Source of the DNA: CAWCDJ01 sp963794265
Lineage (GTDB): Bacteria; Acidobacteriota; Terriglobia; Bryobacterales; Bryobacteraceae
Assembly: GCA_963794265.1 (NCBI GenBank)
Contig: CAWCDJ010000003.1
Coordinates: forward strand, 186,001 to 250,000
Direction of reading: 5' to 3'
DNA: 64,000 nt
Below the pieces are notes generated by a model, which was not told the origin of the DNA, ran no database searches, and saw only the letters and a program-made list of their open reading frames with translations. A program made the position numbers and the translations under genes. This document shows positions 52,680 to 60,976 of the stretch, piece by piece (the first letter of the stretch is position 1; each line of letters begins with the position of its first letter).

Positions 52680-54032
52680 ATGGGCGACGGAGTTGCACGC
52701 AAGCTTGGCCTGATTACTGCGGCGGCTGTCGCCCTGCCGCTGATCTTCATTCAACTGGGCGTGGATAACATCGCGGTCCGGATCGCATCGCTGGCCTGGG
52801 GAGGCGGACTGGTCCTGGCCGCGTGGTTCTACGGCCGGTGGGTGTCCCGGCGCATCCAGCGTCTCACCGCGTTTGCGGACCACCTGCTCGAAGTGAATGT
52901 CCCGCGGTCGCGGCTGCCGGCGAGCGACGACGAGTTTGGAGCCCTGTCGCGCTCCCTCTCCCGCGTAGCGCCTCAGATCGAAGAACTGGTCAACCGGCTG
53001 CGCACCGAACTGACGCGCCGCGAAGCCATCCTCGCCAGCATGACGGAAGGGGTGCTTGCGGTGGATGCGCGGCTGAATGTCACGTTTTGTAATGAAGCCT
53101 TCCTTCGGGCCGTGGGAGACCGCGGCAGTTCGGGCGGTACGGCTCTCATCAAGGTCGTGCGCGACCCCGTCCTGTTTCAGATGCTCAAGCATGTCGTCGA
53201 ATCGGGGGAGACGCTCCGGCAGCGGCTGCAATTATCCGCCCTCAATACCCGATCGTTCGAAGTTTATGCGACTCCCCTGGCTGGCGCGCCGGCTCGCGGC
53301 GTGCTCGCCATTTTGCACGATGTGACACCGGCCGAACGTCTCGAGCGCATCAAGAGGGATTTCATCGCCAACGTCTCCCATGAGATGAGAACGCCGCTCG
53401 CCACCATCCGGGGCTATGCCGAAACGCTGCTCGAAGGCGGTCTCGAAGACAAGCAGAACCGCCGCAAGTTCGTTGAGATCATCCAGGCAAACGGTGTAAG
53501 GCTGAACAATATCGTGGCGGATTTTCTGACCTTGTCGGAACTCGAATCGGGCCGGCCGGAAATTCAGCCCGGTCCGGTTTCCGTCGGCGACGTGGTGAGC
53601 GGCGCGATCCTGGCGGTCGAGCCGGCAGCCAGCCTCATGGGGGTCCGGCTGCAGGCCGCGCCGGTTCCCGATCTGCATCTCATGGGCTACGGCATCCGCC
53701 TGGAGCAGGCGCTGCTGAACCTTCTCGATAACGCGGTGAAGTTCAATAAGCCCGATGGCGAGGTCAACGTTCACGTGGGGCCGGGCGACAGCGGCCAAAT
53801 CGAAATTCGCATATCCGACACCGGCGTGGGGATCCCCTCGGAGGATCTCTCGCGAATTTTCGAGCGCTTCTATCGCGTGGATAAAGCCCGCTCCCGCCAG
53901 GTAGGCGGGACCGGACTGGGACTCTCGATCGTCAAACATGCCGTCGAGCAGATGCACGGCTCGGTGAAGGTGGAAAGCGAACTGGGTAAAGGTACTACCT
54001 TCACCCTAACGCTGCCGCAATATTACGGATGA
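52680..54032 (+). CDS. phoR: Phosphate-regulon-type sensor histidine kinase (PhoR-like)
   Basis: 450-residue membrane kinase: two N-terminal helices (about 8-28 and 34-50) with almost no periplasmic loop, HAMP-like region (55-105), PAS domain (about 112-215), His234 in NVSHEMRTPLATIRGYAETLLEG, and an ATPase domain with LLDNAVKF, ISDTGVGIP, FERFYRVD and GTGLGLSIVKH. The short loop and PAS match PhoR, and it stands directly before a porin and pstSCAB-phoU. No phoB gene is next to it. Confidence 0.88.
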   Translation: MGDGVARKLGLITAAAVALPLIFIQLGVDNIAVRIASLAWGGGLVLAAWFYGRWVSRRIQRLTAFADHLLEVNVPRSRLPASDDEFGALSRSLSRVAPQIEELVNRLRTELTRREAILASMTEGVLAVDARLNVTFCNEAFLRAVGDRGSSGGTALIKVVRDPVLFQMLKHVVESGETLRQRLQLSALNTRSFEVYATPLAGAPARGVLAILHDVTPAERLERIKRDFIANVSHEMRTPLATIRGYAETLLEGGLEDKQNRRKFVEIIQANGVRLNNIVADFLTLSELESGRPEIQPGPVSVGDVVSGAILAVEPAASLMGVRLQAAPVPDLHLMGYGIRLEQALLNLLDNAVKFNKPDGEVNVHVGPGDSGQIEIRISDTGVGIPSEDLSRIFERFYRVDKARSRQVGGTGLGLSIVKHAVEQMHGSVKVESELGKGTTFTLTLPQYYG

Positions 54033-54269
54033 CAGGCCCGCCTTAATCAGTTCGTCATCGTATCCACACAATGATTGGCTAAACTCCTCCCGTATCCCTG
54101 AATCCGGATCCCAATTGGCGAAGGGCGCACCGATCCGCGCTGACCTACGGTTTGTTCCCTCGACCATCAGACTGTAGAGAGGCACGCACCTGGGAGCAGG
54201 AATCCAGCGTGTCGGGGATCCGGAGAATGCGCAATTAACCTTGTTGTCACGAAGGAGCAAGGAAAGCGA

Positions 54270-55940
54270 ATGTATAGACGGATCGCAAACATATTGACGA
54301 TTTCATTTCTGGGGGCAGGCCTGCTGAACATGTCTTGGGCGGCCGACCCGGCCTCGCCTTCTGCGGCGAGCGCCGCTGGTTCGCCTTCAGCGGCCGATCT
54401 TGTGAAGTTGAAGGCCCAGCTCGACGATCAGCAAAAAATCATCGAGCAGCTCCGCTTCGCCCTGGAGCAGCAGAGAAAGATGTTGGAGCAGGCGGGAATT
54501 GCCGCTGCCAAGGCGCAGCCAGTCTCGGAAAAGCCCCTGGTCGCCTCCACCGGGCCGATGGTTCCTCCCTCCGCCGCGAATTCTTCGGCGCCGAAATTCG
54601 ACACGCCCGCGCCGCAGCCGAATGCCGAGGGGCCCGGGTATCCGCTACAACTCAAGATCGGCAATGTCTCCATTACGCCCGTAGGGTTCATGGATGCAAC
54701 AGCGGTATGGCGCGACAAAGATGCAGGCACGAGTATCGGCACGAACTTCGGGAGCATCCCTTACAGCAACACCAGCGCCGGCCAACTCACCGAATTCCGC
54801 TTCAGCCCGCAGAACTCCCGCCTGGGTTTCCGTGTGGACGGCAACTGGAAAGGCGCCCACTTCATCGGCTACAACGAGTTCGACTTCCTCGGATCTTCGG
54901 GTTCGAACAATCTCGGCGTGACCAACGGCGCTTTCGTTCCGCGCATCCGGCTCTATTGGGTGGATGTCCGCAAGGACCAGTGGGAGGTGCTCGCCGGGCA
55001 AAGCTGGAGCCTGTTAACTCCCAACCGCAGCGGGCTCTCCGCACTGCCAGGCGATATCTTCTACAGCCAGGTGACGGACGTCAATTACGTAATCGGTTTG
55101 CCTTGGACGCGCCAACCGGGCGCGCGCGTGATTTATCACCCCAATCGCCAGCTTGCTGTGGGGCTCTCCCTGGAAAACCCCAATCAGTATATCGGCGGTT
55201 CGGCGGGCGGATCCTCCGTCACTCTCCCTTCCGGACTGACGGCCCTGGCAGGCTCCCAGTTGGATAACTCCAGCAACGTCCTGGTCACTCCGAACATGAA
55301 TCCGGATATCATCGCCAAGGTCGCCTTCGATCCGAGTTCCCGCGCCCACATCGAAGTGGCCGGGATCGAGCGAACCTTTAAGATCTGGGATCCCGCATCC
55401 AGCCGAACCTCGACGAAAGCCGGCGGAGGAGGTTCCATCAATGCGAATCTCGAAGTGGTCAAGCACCTGCGCCTGATCAGCAACAACTACTGGAGCGACG
55501 GTGGAGGCCGTTACCTTTTCGGGCAATCTCCGGACGTGGTGGTGCGCGCAAACGGAACCCTGAGTCCGATTCATGCGGGCGGCTTCGTGGAGGGCTTCGA
55601 AGCTCAGGTTAACCCGAGCCTGCTGCTGTACGCCTACTACGGCGCGGTCGTCACAGGCCGCGATGTGGCTGTGGATGTCAATGGAACCAGCCTGATCGGC
55701 TACGGATACCTGGGCTCGCCGGCTAGCCAGAACCACACGATTCAGGAGGGCACTTTCGGCTTTACCAAGACGTTCTGGAAAGATCCGAAATACGGCGCGC
55801 TCAGTTTCATGGGCCAGTACGAGTATGCCACCCGCAATCCGTGGTCCGTGGCCAACAATACTCCCAGCAGCGCGCACGACAACACGGTTTACCTGGATTT
55901 TCGGTACACCCTGCCGGGCGGAGCGCCTGTGGAAAAGTAG
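54270..55940 (+). CDS. Outer-membrane porin with N-terminal coiled coil
   Basis: 556-residue exported protein. The signal peptide ends at MSWA-AD. Residues 45-75 form a coiled coil (LVKLKAQLDDQQKIIEQLRFALEQQRKMLEQ in fragments). A Pro/Ala/Ser linker follows, then a beta-barrel with alternating strands (PQNSRLGFRVDGNWKGAHFIGYNEFDFLG..., IRLYWVDVRKDQWEVLAGQSWSL) as in DcaP- or OprP-like porins, ending YLDFRYTLPGG. Its place between phoR and pstS suggests a phosphate-uptake porin. The 237 bases before it hold no gene; AAGGA motifs lie before the ATG. Confidence 0.82.
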   Translation: MYRRIANILTISFLGAGLLNMSWAADPASPSAASAAGSPSAADLVKLKAQLDDQQKIIEQLRFALEQQRKMLEQAGIAAAKAQPVSEKPLVASTGPMVPPSAANSSAPKFDTPAPQPNAEGPGYPLQLKIGNVSITPVGFMDATAVWRDKDAGTSIGTNFGSIPYSNTSAGQLTEFRFSPQNSRLGFRVDGNWKGAHFIGYNEFDFLGSSGSNNLGVTNGAFVPRIRLYWVDVRKDQWEVLAGQSWSLLTPNRSGLSALPGDIFYSQVTDVNYVIGLPWTRQPGARVIYHPNRQLAVGLSLENPNQYIGGSAGGSSVTLPSGLTALAGSQLDNSSNVLVTPNMNPDIIAKVAFDPSSRAHIEVAGIERTFKIWDPASSRTSTKAGGGGSINANLEVVKHLRLISNNYWSDGGGRYLFGQSPDVVVRANGTLSPIHAGGFVEGFEAQVNPSLLLYAYYGAVVTGRDVAVDVNGTSLIGYGYLGSPASQNHTIQEGTFGFTKTFWKDPKYGALSFMGQYEYATRNPWSVANNTPSSAHDNTVYLDFRYTLPGGAPVEK

Positions 55941-55972
55941 GCACACCAAAACAGAGCTGTAATTTTCATATT

Positions 55973-55991
55973 TCGTAACAGGACTGTAACA
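55973..55991 (+). promoter_or_regulatory. Pho-box-like direct repeat upstream of pstS
   Basis: TCGTAACA (55973-55980) and CTGTAACA (55984-55991) are 11 bases apart, the phasing of Pho boxes, whose half-site is CTGTCAT-like. A weaker ATTTTCAT lies 11 bases earlier. The pair ends 33 bases before the pstS ATG. The -10 is unclear (CAAAAT at 56001-56006 is possible). Confidence 0.5.
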
Positions 55992-56024
55992 ACCGGGTGT
56001 CAAAATCGAGAGGAAAAAATAACA

Positions 56025-57035
56025 ATGAAGAAACAGCTATTGACGCTGGGGACGCTCTTCGTCTTGAGTACGTCAGTTGTGGCGGCTCAGGCAATCAACG
56101 CAGCCGGCGCGACGTTCCCGGCGGTGATCTATCAGAAGTGGTTCGACGAATACCATAAGCTGCATCCGGACGTGCAGGTCAACTATCAGGCGATCGGTTC
56201 GGGCGGCGGCATCGCGCAATTGACCAGCGGAACCGTCGATTTCGGCGCTTCCGACATGCCCATGAAAGATGAGCAGATTGCGAGGTTGAAAGTAAAGCCC
56301 CTTCACTTCCCGAGCGTTTTAGGCGGCGTGGTCCCCACTTATAACATTCCCGGGGTGACCCAAACCCTCAAGTTCACGCCTGAGACACTTTCGGGCCTCT
56401 ACCTGGGCACCATCACGAAATGGAGCGATGACCGTCTGAAGAAGGACAACCCGGGTGTGAACCTGCCGAATAACGATGTGGTTGTGGTGCATCGTTCCGA
56501 CGGCAGCGGAACCACCTTTGTCTGGACCGACTACCTGAGCAAGGTTAGCCCGCAGTGGAAGAGCAAAGTGGGGGCGAATACGTCGGTAAGCTGGCCGGCA
56601 GGCCTGGGCGGCAAAGGCAACGAGGGGGTTGCCGGAATCGTGAAGCAGACCCCCAACTCCATCGGTTACGTGGAGCTAATCTATGCCGTGCAGAACAAGA
56701 TGCCCTATGGCCTGGTGAGAAACGCCGCGGGTAATTTCGTCAAAGCCGATTTCACCACGGTGACGGATGCCGCCGCCGGAGCAGCCGCGCACATGCCGCC
56801 GGATTTTCGGGTATCGATCACCGATGCTCCCGGCAAGAACGCATATCCCATCTCCTCGTTCACCTGGCTCTTGATCCCTAGCCAGATGCCGGATAACGCC
56901 AAGGCCAATGCGATTAAGGCGTTCTTGCGGTGGATGTTGGCGGACGGCCAGAAGTATGCTTCCGGGCTATCTTACGCGCCGCTCCCGAAAGCGGTCGTGC
57001 AGAAGGAAATCCAGCAGATTGCGCTGGTCAAGTAG
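56025..57035 (+). CDS. pstS: Phosphate-binding protein PstS
   Basis: 336-residue periplasmic phosphate receptor. Signal peptide MKKQLLTLGTLFVLSTSVVA-AQ. Phosphate-contacting segments are INAAGATFPAVIYQKWFDEY, AIGSGGGIAQLTSGTVDFGASDMPM (in fragments) and RSDGSGTTFVWTDYLS. AGAGG lies before the ATG. First gene of the transporter operon, behind a Pho-box-like repeat. Confidence 0.96.
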   Translation: MKKQLLTLGTLFVLSTSVVAAQAINAAGATFPAVIYQKWFDEYHKLHPDVQVNYQAIGSGGGIAQLTSGTVDFGASDMPMKDEQIARLKVKPLHFPSVLGGVVPTYNIPGVTQTLKFTPETLSGLYLGTITKWSDDRLKKDNPGVNLPNNDVVVVHRSDGSGTTFVWTDYLSKVSPQWKSKVGANTSVSWPAGLGGKGNEGVAGIVKQTPNSIGYVELIYAVQNKMPYGLVRNAAGNFVKADFTTVTDAAAGAAAHMPPDFRVSITDAPGKNAYPISSFTWLLIPSQMPDNAKANAIKAFLRWMLADGQKYASGLSYAPLPKAVVQKEIQQIALVK

Positions 57036-57059
57036 CCGGAGTCGCGTGATCGGGGCGGA

Positions 57060-58019
57060 ATGGCCACTCAAGCGATCGTAGAGACGAAGGTAATTCACCG
57101 GAAGACACAGACGGGCGATACCATCGCCCGCCTGGTCGTCCTTGCCTTCGCGGCCAGCGTGCTGCTGGTCACGGTGGCGTTGGTATATCAACTGTGGGTG
57201 GCCTCGGCGCCTACCCGTCACTCGGCCGGCTTCGGTTTCCTGTGGTCCAGCAGTTGGAACCCGGTAACCGATGAATTTGGCGCTTTGCCTTTCATTTACG
57301 GGACGGCGGTCAGCTCCACTCTCGCGCTCCTGATTTCCATCCCGCTGGGATTGGGCGCTGCCATCTTCCTTTCGGAACTGGCCCCTGCGCGCCTGTCGAG
57401 CGCCCTGACCTTCCTCATCGAGTTGCTGGCCGCGATTCCCAGCGTGATTTACGGCCTTCTCGCTCTTTTCACCATCGTTCCGCTGATGCGCCTGTATGGC
57501 GAGCCGTTTCTAAAATCGACCTTGGGGTTTCTGCCTCTATTCCAGGGCGCGGCCTATGGAGTCGGGATGCTCACCGCCGGAATTGTTCTGGCAGTGATGA
57601 CCATCCCCTTCATCATCTCGGTTTCGCGCGAGTCGCTCCTGTCGGTTCCGCGCGAGCAGAGGGAGGCTGCCCTGGCATTAGGCGCCACTCGCTGGGAGTC
57701 CACCTGGCAGGTGGTCGTGCCTTATGCCAAGCTCGGGATATTCGGGTCGATCTTTCTCGCCCTGGCGCGGGCCTTGGGAGAAACCATGGCGGTGACCATG
57801 GTCATTGGAAACGACCCCAAGATCAGCGCGTCGCTGCTGGCGCCGGGCTACACGATCGCAGCCGTAATCGCCAACGAATTTTCCGAGGCAACCGGGCGGA
57901 TTTACCTTTCTGCCCTGGTCGAGTTGGGGCTGGTTCTGTTTTGCCTCACGATCGTCATCAACGGCCTGGCGCGGCTGTTAATTCTCGCCACCATCAGAAA
58001 GGGCTCGCGGCGGCCATGA
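57060..58019 (+). CDS. pstC: Phosphate ABC transporter permease PstC
   Basis: 319-residue inner-membrane permease with six main helices. The cytoplasmic coupling loop has EQREAALALGATRWESTWQVVVPYA (in part; the EAA motif), and GETMAVTMVIGN follows. It follows pstS by 24 bases and overlaps pstA (ATGA). Confidence 0.95.
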   Translation: MATQAIVETKVIHRKTQTGDTIARLVVLAFAASVLLVTVALVYQLWVASAPTRHSAGFGFLWSSSWNPVTDEFGALPFIYGTAVSSTLALLISIPLGLGAAIFLSELAPARLSSALTFLIELLAAIPSVIYGLLALFTIVPLMRLYGEPFLKSTLGFLPLFQGAAYGVGMLTAGIVLAVMTIPFIISVSRESLLSVPREQREAALALGATRWESTWQVVVPYAKLGIFGSIFLALARALGETMAVTMVIGNDPKISASLLAPGYTIAAVIANEFSEATGRIYLSALVELGLVLFCLTIVINGLARLLILATIRKGSRRP

Positions 58020-58867
58020 TCAATCGCTTGGCATGGCGGAAATTCGTCAACGCCGTGATGCTGGGGCTGACCGGCCTCTTCACGGTGGTTACCGTTTCCA
58101 TTCTCTTCCTGATTTTGGGTTACCTGGTATATTACGGCGGGCGCTCGCTCGACTGGAACTTCTTCACCAAGCTGCCGCTGCCCCCCGGCGAGGTCGGCGG
58201 TGGCATGGCTAACGCCATTGTCGGCAGTATCGAGATCGTCGGTATCGCAGCCCTGATCGGACTTCCCGTCGGATTTCTAGCCGGAGTCTACCTGGCCGAG
58301 TTCGAAGACAAAGTGTTTGCGTCGATTGTCCGGTACATGGCGGATTTGTTGAACGGCATGCCCTCGATCGTGGTCGGCCTGCTTGCCTGGACCCTCGTGG
58401 TAGTGCCCACCAAAGGTTTTTCCGCCCTCGCCGGAGCCATCGCCCTGAGCGTCATGCTGGTTCCCATCGTGACGCGGCAGACCGAGCAGTTCCTGAGAGA
58501 TGTGCCGCTGGCGCTGAGGGAAGGCGCCCTGGCCCTGGGAGCCAGTAAGTGGAAGATGGTTGCGACCGTAGTGGTGCCGGCTGCCAGCAAGGGAGTTGTA
58601 ACCGGCATGATCCTGGGCATTGCGCGAGTTGCCGGCGAGACCGCTCCGCTGCTGTTCACTGCGTTCAATAACCAGTTTTGGGGCGGAGGAATTACCCAGC
58701 CGACTGCCTCCCTGCCGGTCATGATCTACACCCACGCGATTGCCCCCTACGACGACTGGCACCGGCAGGCCTGGGCCGCTGGCCTCGTCCTCATCGGGAT
58801 GGTCCTGATCGCTAACATAGCGGCCCGGCTGGTTCTAGCCAGGGGTATATCCGTTCCGCGCGGCTAA
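58016..58867 (+). CDS. pstA: Phosphate ABC transporter permease PstA
   Basis: 283-residue permease. The EAA loop reads LREGALALGASKWKMVATVVVP, with ARVAGETAPLLFTAFNN after it; six helices. ATG at 58016 overlaps the pstC stop. Partner of PstC in the phosphate channel. Confidence 0.95.
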   Translation: MINRLAWRKFVNAVMLGLTGLFTVVTVSILFLILGYLVYYGGRSLDWNFFTKLPLPPGEVGGGMANAIVGSIEIVGIAALIGLPVGFLAGVYLAEFEDKVFASIVRYMADLLNGMPSIVVGLLAWTLVVVPTKGFSALAGAIALSVMLVPIVTRQTEQFLRDVPLALREGALALGASKWKMVATVVVPAASKGVVTGMILGIARVAGETAPLLFTAFNNQFWGGGITQPTASLPVMIYTHAIAPYDDWHRQAWAAGLVLIGMVLIANIAARLVLARGISVPRG

Positions 58868-58868
58868 C

Positions 58869-59714
58869 ATGGAGAGCCCAATGAGCACCCTACCCGGTTT
58901 CGCATCGCCTTCGAAAGAACCTAAGCGCCAGCAAGGGGCTGTTTTACCTCATCCATCTCCCACTAAAAGTGCCAAGCTCAAATCCATCGATGTAAACTTC
59001 TTCTACGGCTCGTTTCAAGCGCTCCATGACATCTCCCTGGACGTGAGTGCCAACCGGATTACCGCGTTGATCGGGCCTTCGGGTTGCGGGAAATCGACCT
59101 TTCTGCGGAATCTCAATCGTATCAACGAGACCATCCGCAACGGCCGCCTGGAAGGGACCATCCTTCTGGATGACGAAGATGTGCGCAGTGTGGACGTCAC
59201 CAGTCTCCGCCGGCGCGTCGGCATGGTCTTTCAGCGCCCCAACCCGTTCCCCAAGTCGATCTTCGACAATATCGCCTACGGGCTGCGAATCAACGGCATG
59301 GCCACCCGCGGGGAAATGCGCGACCGTGTGGAGCACAGTCTGAAGCGGGCCGCCCTGTGGGAGGAAGTAAAAGACAAACTGCACGAGTCTGCCTACGCGC
59401 TTTCGGGCGGACAGCAGCAGCGGCTTTGCATCGCGCGGGCGCTGGCCGTGGATCCCGAAGTTCTGCTCCTCGACGAACCGTGTTCGGCCCTGGATCCGAT
59501 CGCCACCGCCAAGATCGAGGAACTGATGTTCGGCCTCAAAGATCAGTGCACCATGGTCATTGTCACGCATAACATGCAGCAGGCCGCGCGCGTTGCGGAT
59601 TATACCGGCTTCTTCCTGCTCGGCCACCTGATCGAGTTCGACAAGACGGACACGATTTTCAAGAATCCCGCGCGGAAAGAAACCGAAGAATACATCACGG
59701 GCAGGTTTGGATAG
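58869..59714 (+). CDS. pstB: Phosphate ABC transporter ATPase PstB
   Basis: 281-residue ABC ATPase with a 35-residue polar N-terminal extension. Walker A GPSGCGKST (69-77), signature LSGGQQQRL, Walker B VLLLDEPCSALDPIAT, switch His in VTHNMQQ. The core is highly typical of PstB (RVGMVFQRPNPFPKSIFDNI in part). Met5 at 58881 is an alternative start. Confidence 0.96.
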   Translation: MESPMSTLPGFASPSKEPKRQQGAVLPHPSPTKSAKLKSIDVNFFYGSFQALHDISLDVSANRITALIGPSGCGKSTFLRNLNRINETIRNGRLEGTILLDDEDVRSVDVTSLRRRVGMVFQRPNPFPKSIFDNIAYGLRINGMATRGEMRDRVEHSLKRAALWEEVKDKLHESAYALSGGQQQRLCIARALAVDPEVLLLDEPCSALDPIATAKIEELMFGLKDQCTMVIVTHNMQQAARVADYTGFFLLGHLIEFDKTDTIFKNPARKETEEYITGRFG

Positions 59715-59800
59715 CCCGTGACACATCGCGCCGTGCGGATTGCGCTGTAGTGGAGACGCGCCCGCGAAGGGCTAGAATCTTGAGAGGGGGGCCGAATTCC

Positions 59801-60484
59801 GTGCGTCACTTTACTGTCGAACTGGAAGAACTCAGCAACAAACTGTTGGAGATGGCCGGGCTGGTGGAGTCGGCGATCAGCCGCAGCGTCCGCTCCCTGG
59901 TCGACCAGAATCGCGGACTCGCCGAGCAGGTGATTCGCGACGAGCCCAGAATCAACCGGATGGAGATGGAAATCGACGGCATGGCCACACGGTTGCTCGC
60001 ACTCCGGCAGCCCGTGGCCAGGGACCTGCGTTTCGTGACCGCGGCGCTCAAGATCAATACCGACCTGGAGAGAATCGGCGATCTCGCCCAGCACATCGCC
60101 GAGCGGTCACTCTCGCTGATGCACCATCCGCTGGTGAAGCCGATGGTGGATATTCCGAAGATGGCGTCGCTGGTGCAATCCATGCTCCTCAAATGCCTCG
60201 ACGCCTTCGTGAACAGCGACGATACCCTGGCGCGCTCCGTACTGCTTGCCGACGATGAGGTCGATAAACTGCGGGACGCGGTTTACGCCGAGTTGTTGGC
60301 TACCATGCAGCGCGACCCCGGCATGGTGCCGGCCGCGGTCGACCTGATCTTTATCGCGCGCAACCTGGAACGCATTGGCGACCACGCCACCAACATCGCC
60401 GAGGATGTCGTGTTTCTGGTGAAAGGTCTGGACGTCCGGCACCACGCCGAACAAGCGGAAGCCGAAAGGGCCAACCAGAACTGA
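59801..60484 (+). CDS. phoU: Phosphate-specific transport system accessory protein PhoU
   Basis: 227-residue PhoU: two three-helix bundles with the repeated metal motif, LKINTDLERIGDLAQHIAE (about 84-102) and FIARNLERIGDHATNIAED (about 186-204). It links Pst to PhoR signalling as a negative regulator. The GTG at 59801 gives the common N-terminus (RHFTVELEEL); a longer ATG start at 59750 is unlikely. Confidence 0.93.
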   Translation: MRHFTVELEELSNKLLEMAGLVESAISRSVRSLVDQNRGLAEQVIRDEPRINRMEMEIDGMATRLLALRQPVARDLRFVTAALKINTDLERIGDLAQHIAERSLSLMHHPLVKPMVDIPKMASLVQSMLLKCLDAFVNSDDTLARSVLLADDEVDKLRDAVYAELLATMQRDPGMVPAAVDLIFIARNLERIGDHATNIAEDVVFLVKGLDVRHHAEQAEAERANQN

Positions 60485-60487
60485 TGC

Positions 60488-60504
60488 GAAGGCCCGCGGC
60501 CTTC
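60488..60504. terminator. Hairpin between convergent phoU and receiver genes
   Basis: GAAGGCC-CGC-GGCCTTC, a perfect seven-base-pair stem that overlaps the stop codon of the opposing receiver gene. No T-tract follows, so termination efficiency is uncertain; its position suits a bidirectional terminator. Confidence 0.55.
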
Positions 60505-60910
60505 AGGCGGTGAGGGCGGAAGCCCTGTCCATGATTTCGAGGGCTTTTCCCAATAGCTGCGATCGCCGAAACGGCTTTCGCAAAACGTCGCGGACGTGTC
60601 CCAGGGCAGGCGCATTCCGAACCGCCTCGGCTCCTTCTTCATCCGCCAGGAACAACATCCGAACTTTCGGTGAGATTTCGTGCAGATCGCGGACGATTTC
60701 TGCCGGGTGGATTCCTTCCGCGTTGGCATCGATCACTGCCAGATCCATGGTTTGTTTCCGGGCACGGAAGTGATCGAGGGCCACGGAGCCGCTCACCGGT
60801 GGCAGCATCACGAACCCGGCTCTTTCCAGTGTGGATGAGACTGCCTGCAGGACCATTTCCTCATCATCCGCGAACACGACCGCGGTGTTGAGCGATGGAT
60901 TTGTGTCCAT
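60503..60910 (-). CDS. Stand-alone response-regulator receiver domain
   Basis: 135-residue single receiver domain with no output domain. The acidic pocket is Asp15-Asp16-Glu17 (VVFADDEEM), the phospho-acceptor Asp61 (LAVIDANAEG) and the Lys lies in VLRKPFRR. The active-site surroundings are slightly divergent (DANAE instead of DxxMP). Met at 60910 has GGGGAG upstream; a longer start at 60946 exists. It is next to phoU but on the opposite strand, so a link to PhoR is only a possibility. Confidence 0.82.
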   Translation of the reverse strand: MDTNPSLNTAVVFADDEEMVLQAVSSTLERAGFVMLPPVSGSVALDHFRARKQTMDLAVIDANAEGIHPAEIVRDLHEISPKVRMLFLADEEGAEAVRNAPALGHVRDVLRKPFRRSQLLGKALEIMDRASALTA

Positions 60911-60976
60911 AGAAACATAATACTCCCCGGCCGATCCGTCCGTCATTTATCCGGGGATCCGCATCCGCGGCGTAGA

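Noticed and set aside
54006..54260. 84-codon minus-strand open frame between phoR and the porin gene
   Set aside because: No ribosome-binding site, no domain-like sequence, overlap with the phoR end; most likely a chance open frame in G+C-rich DNA.
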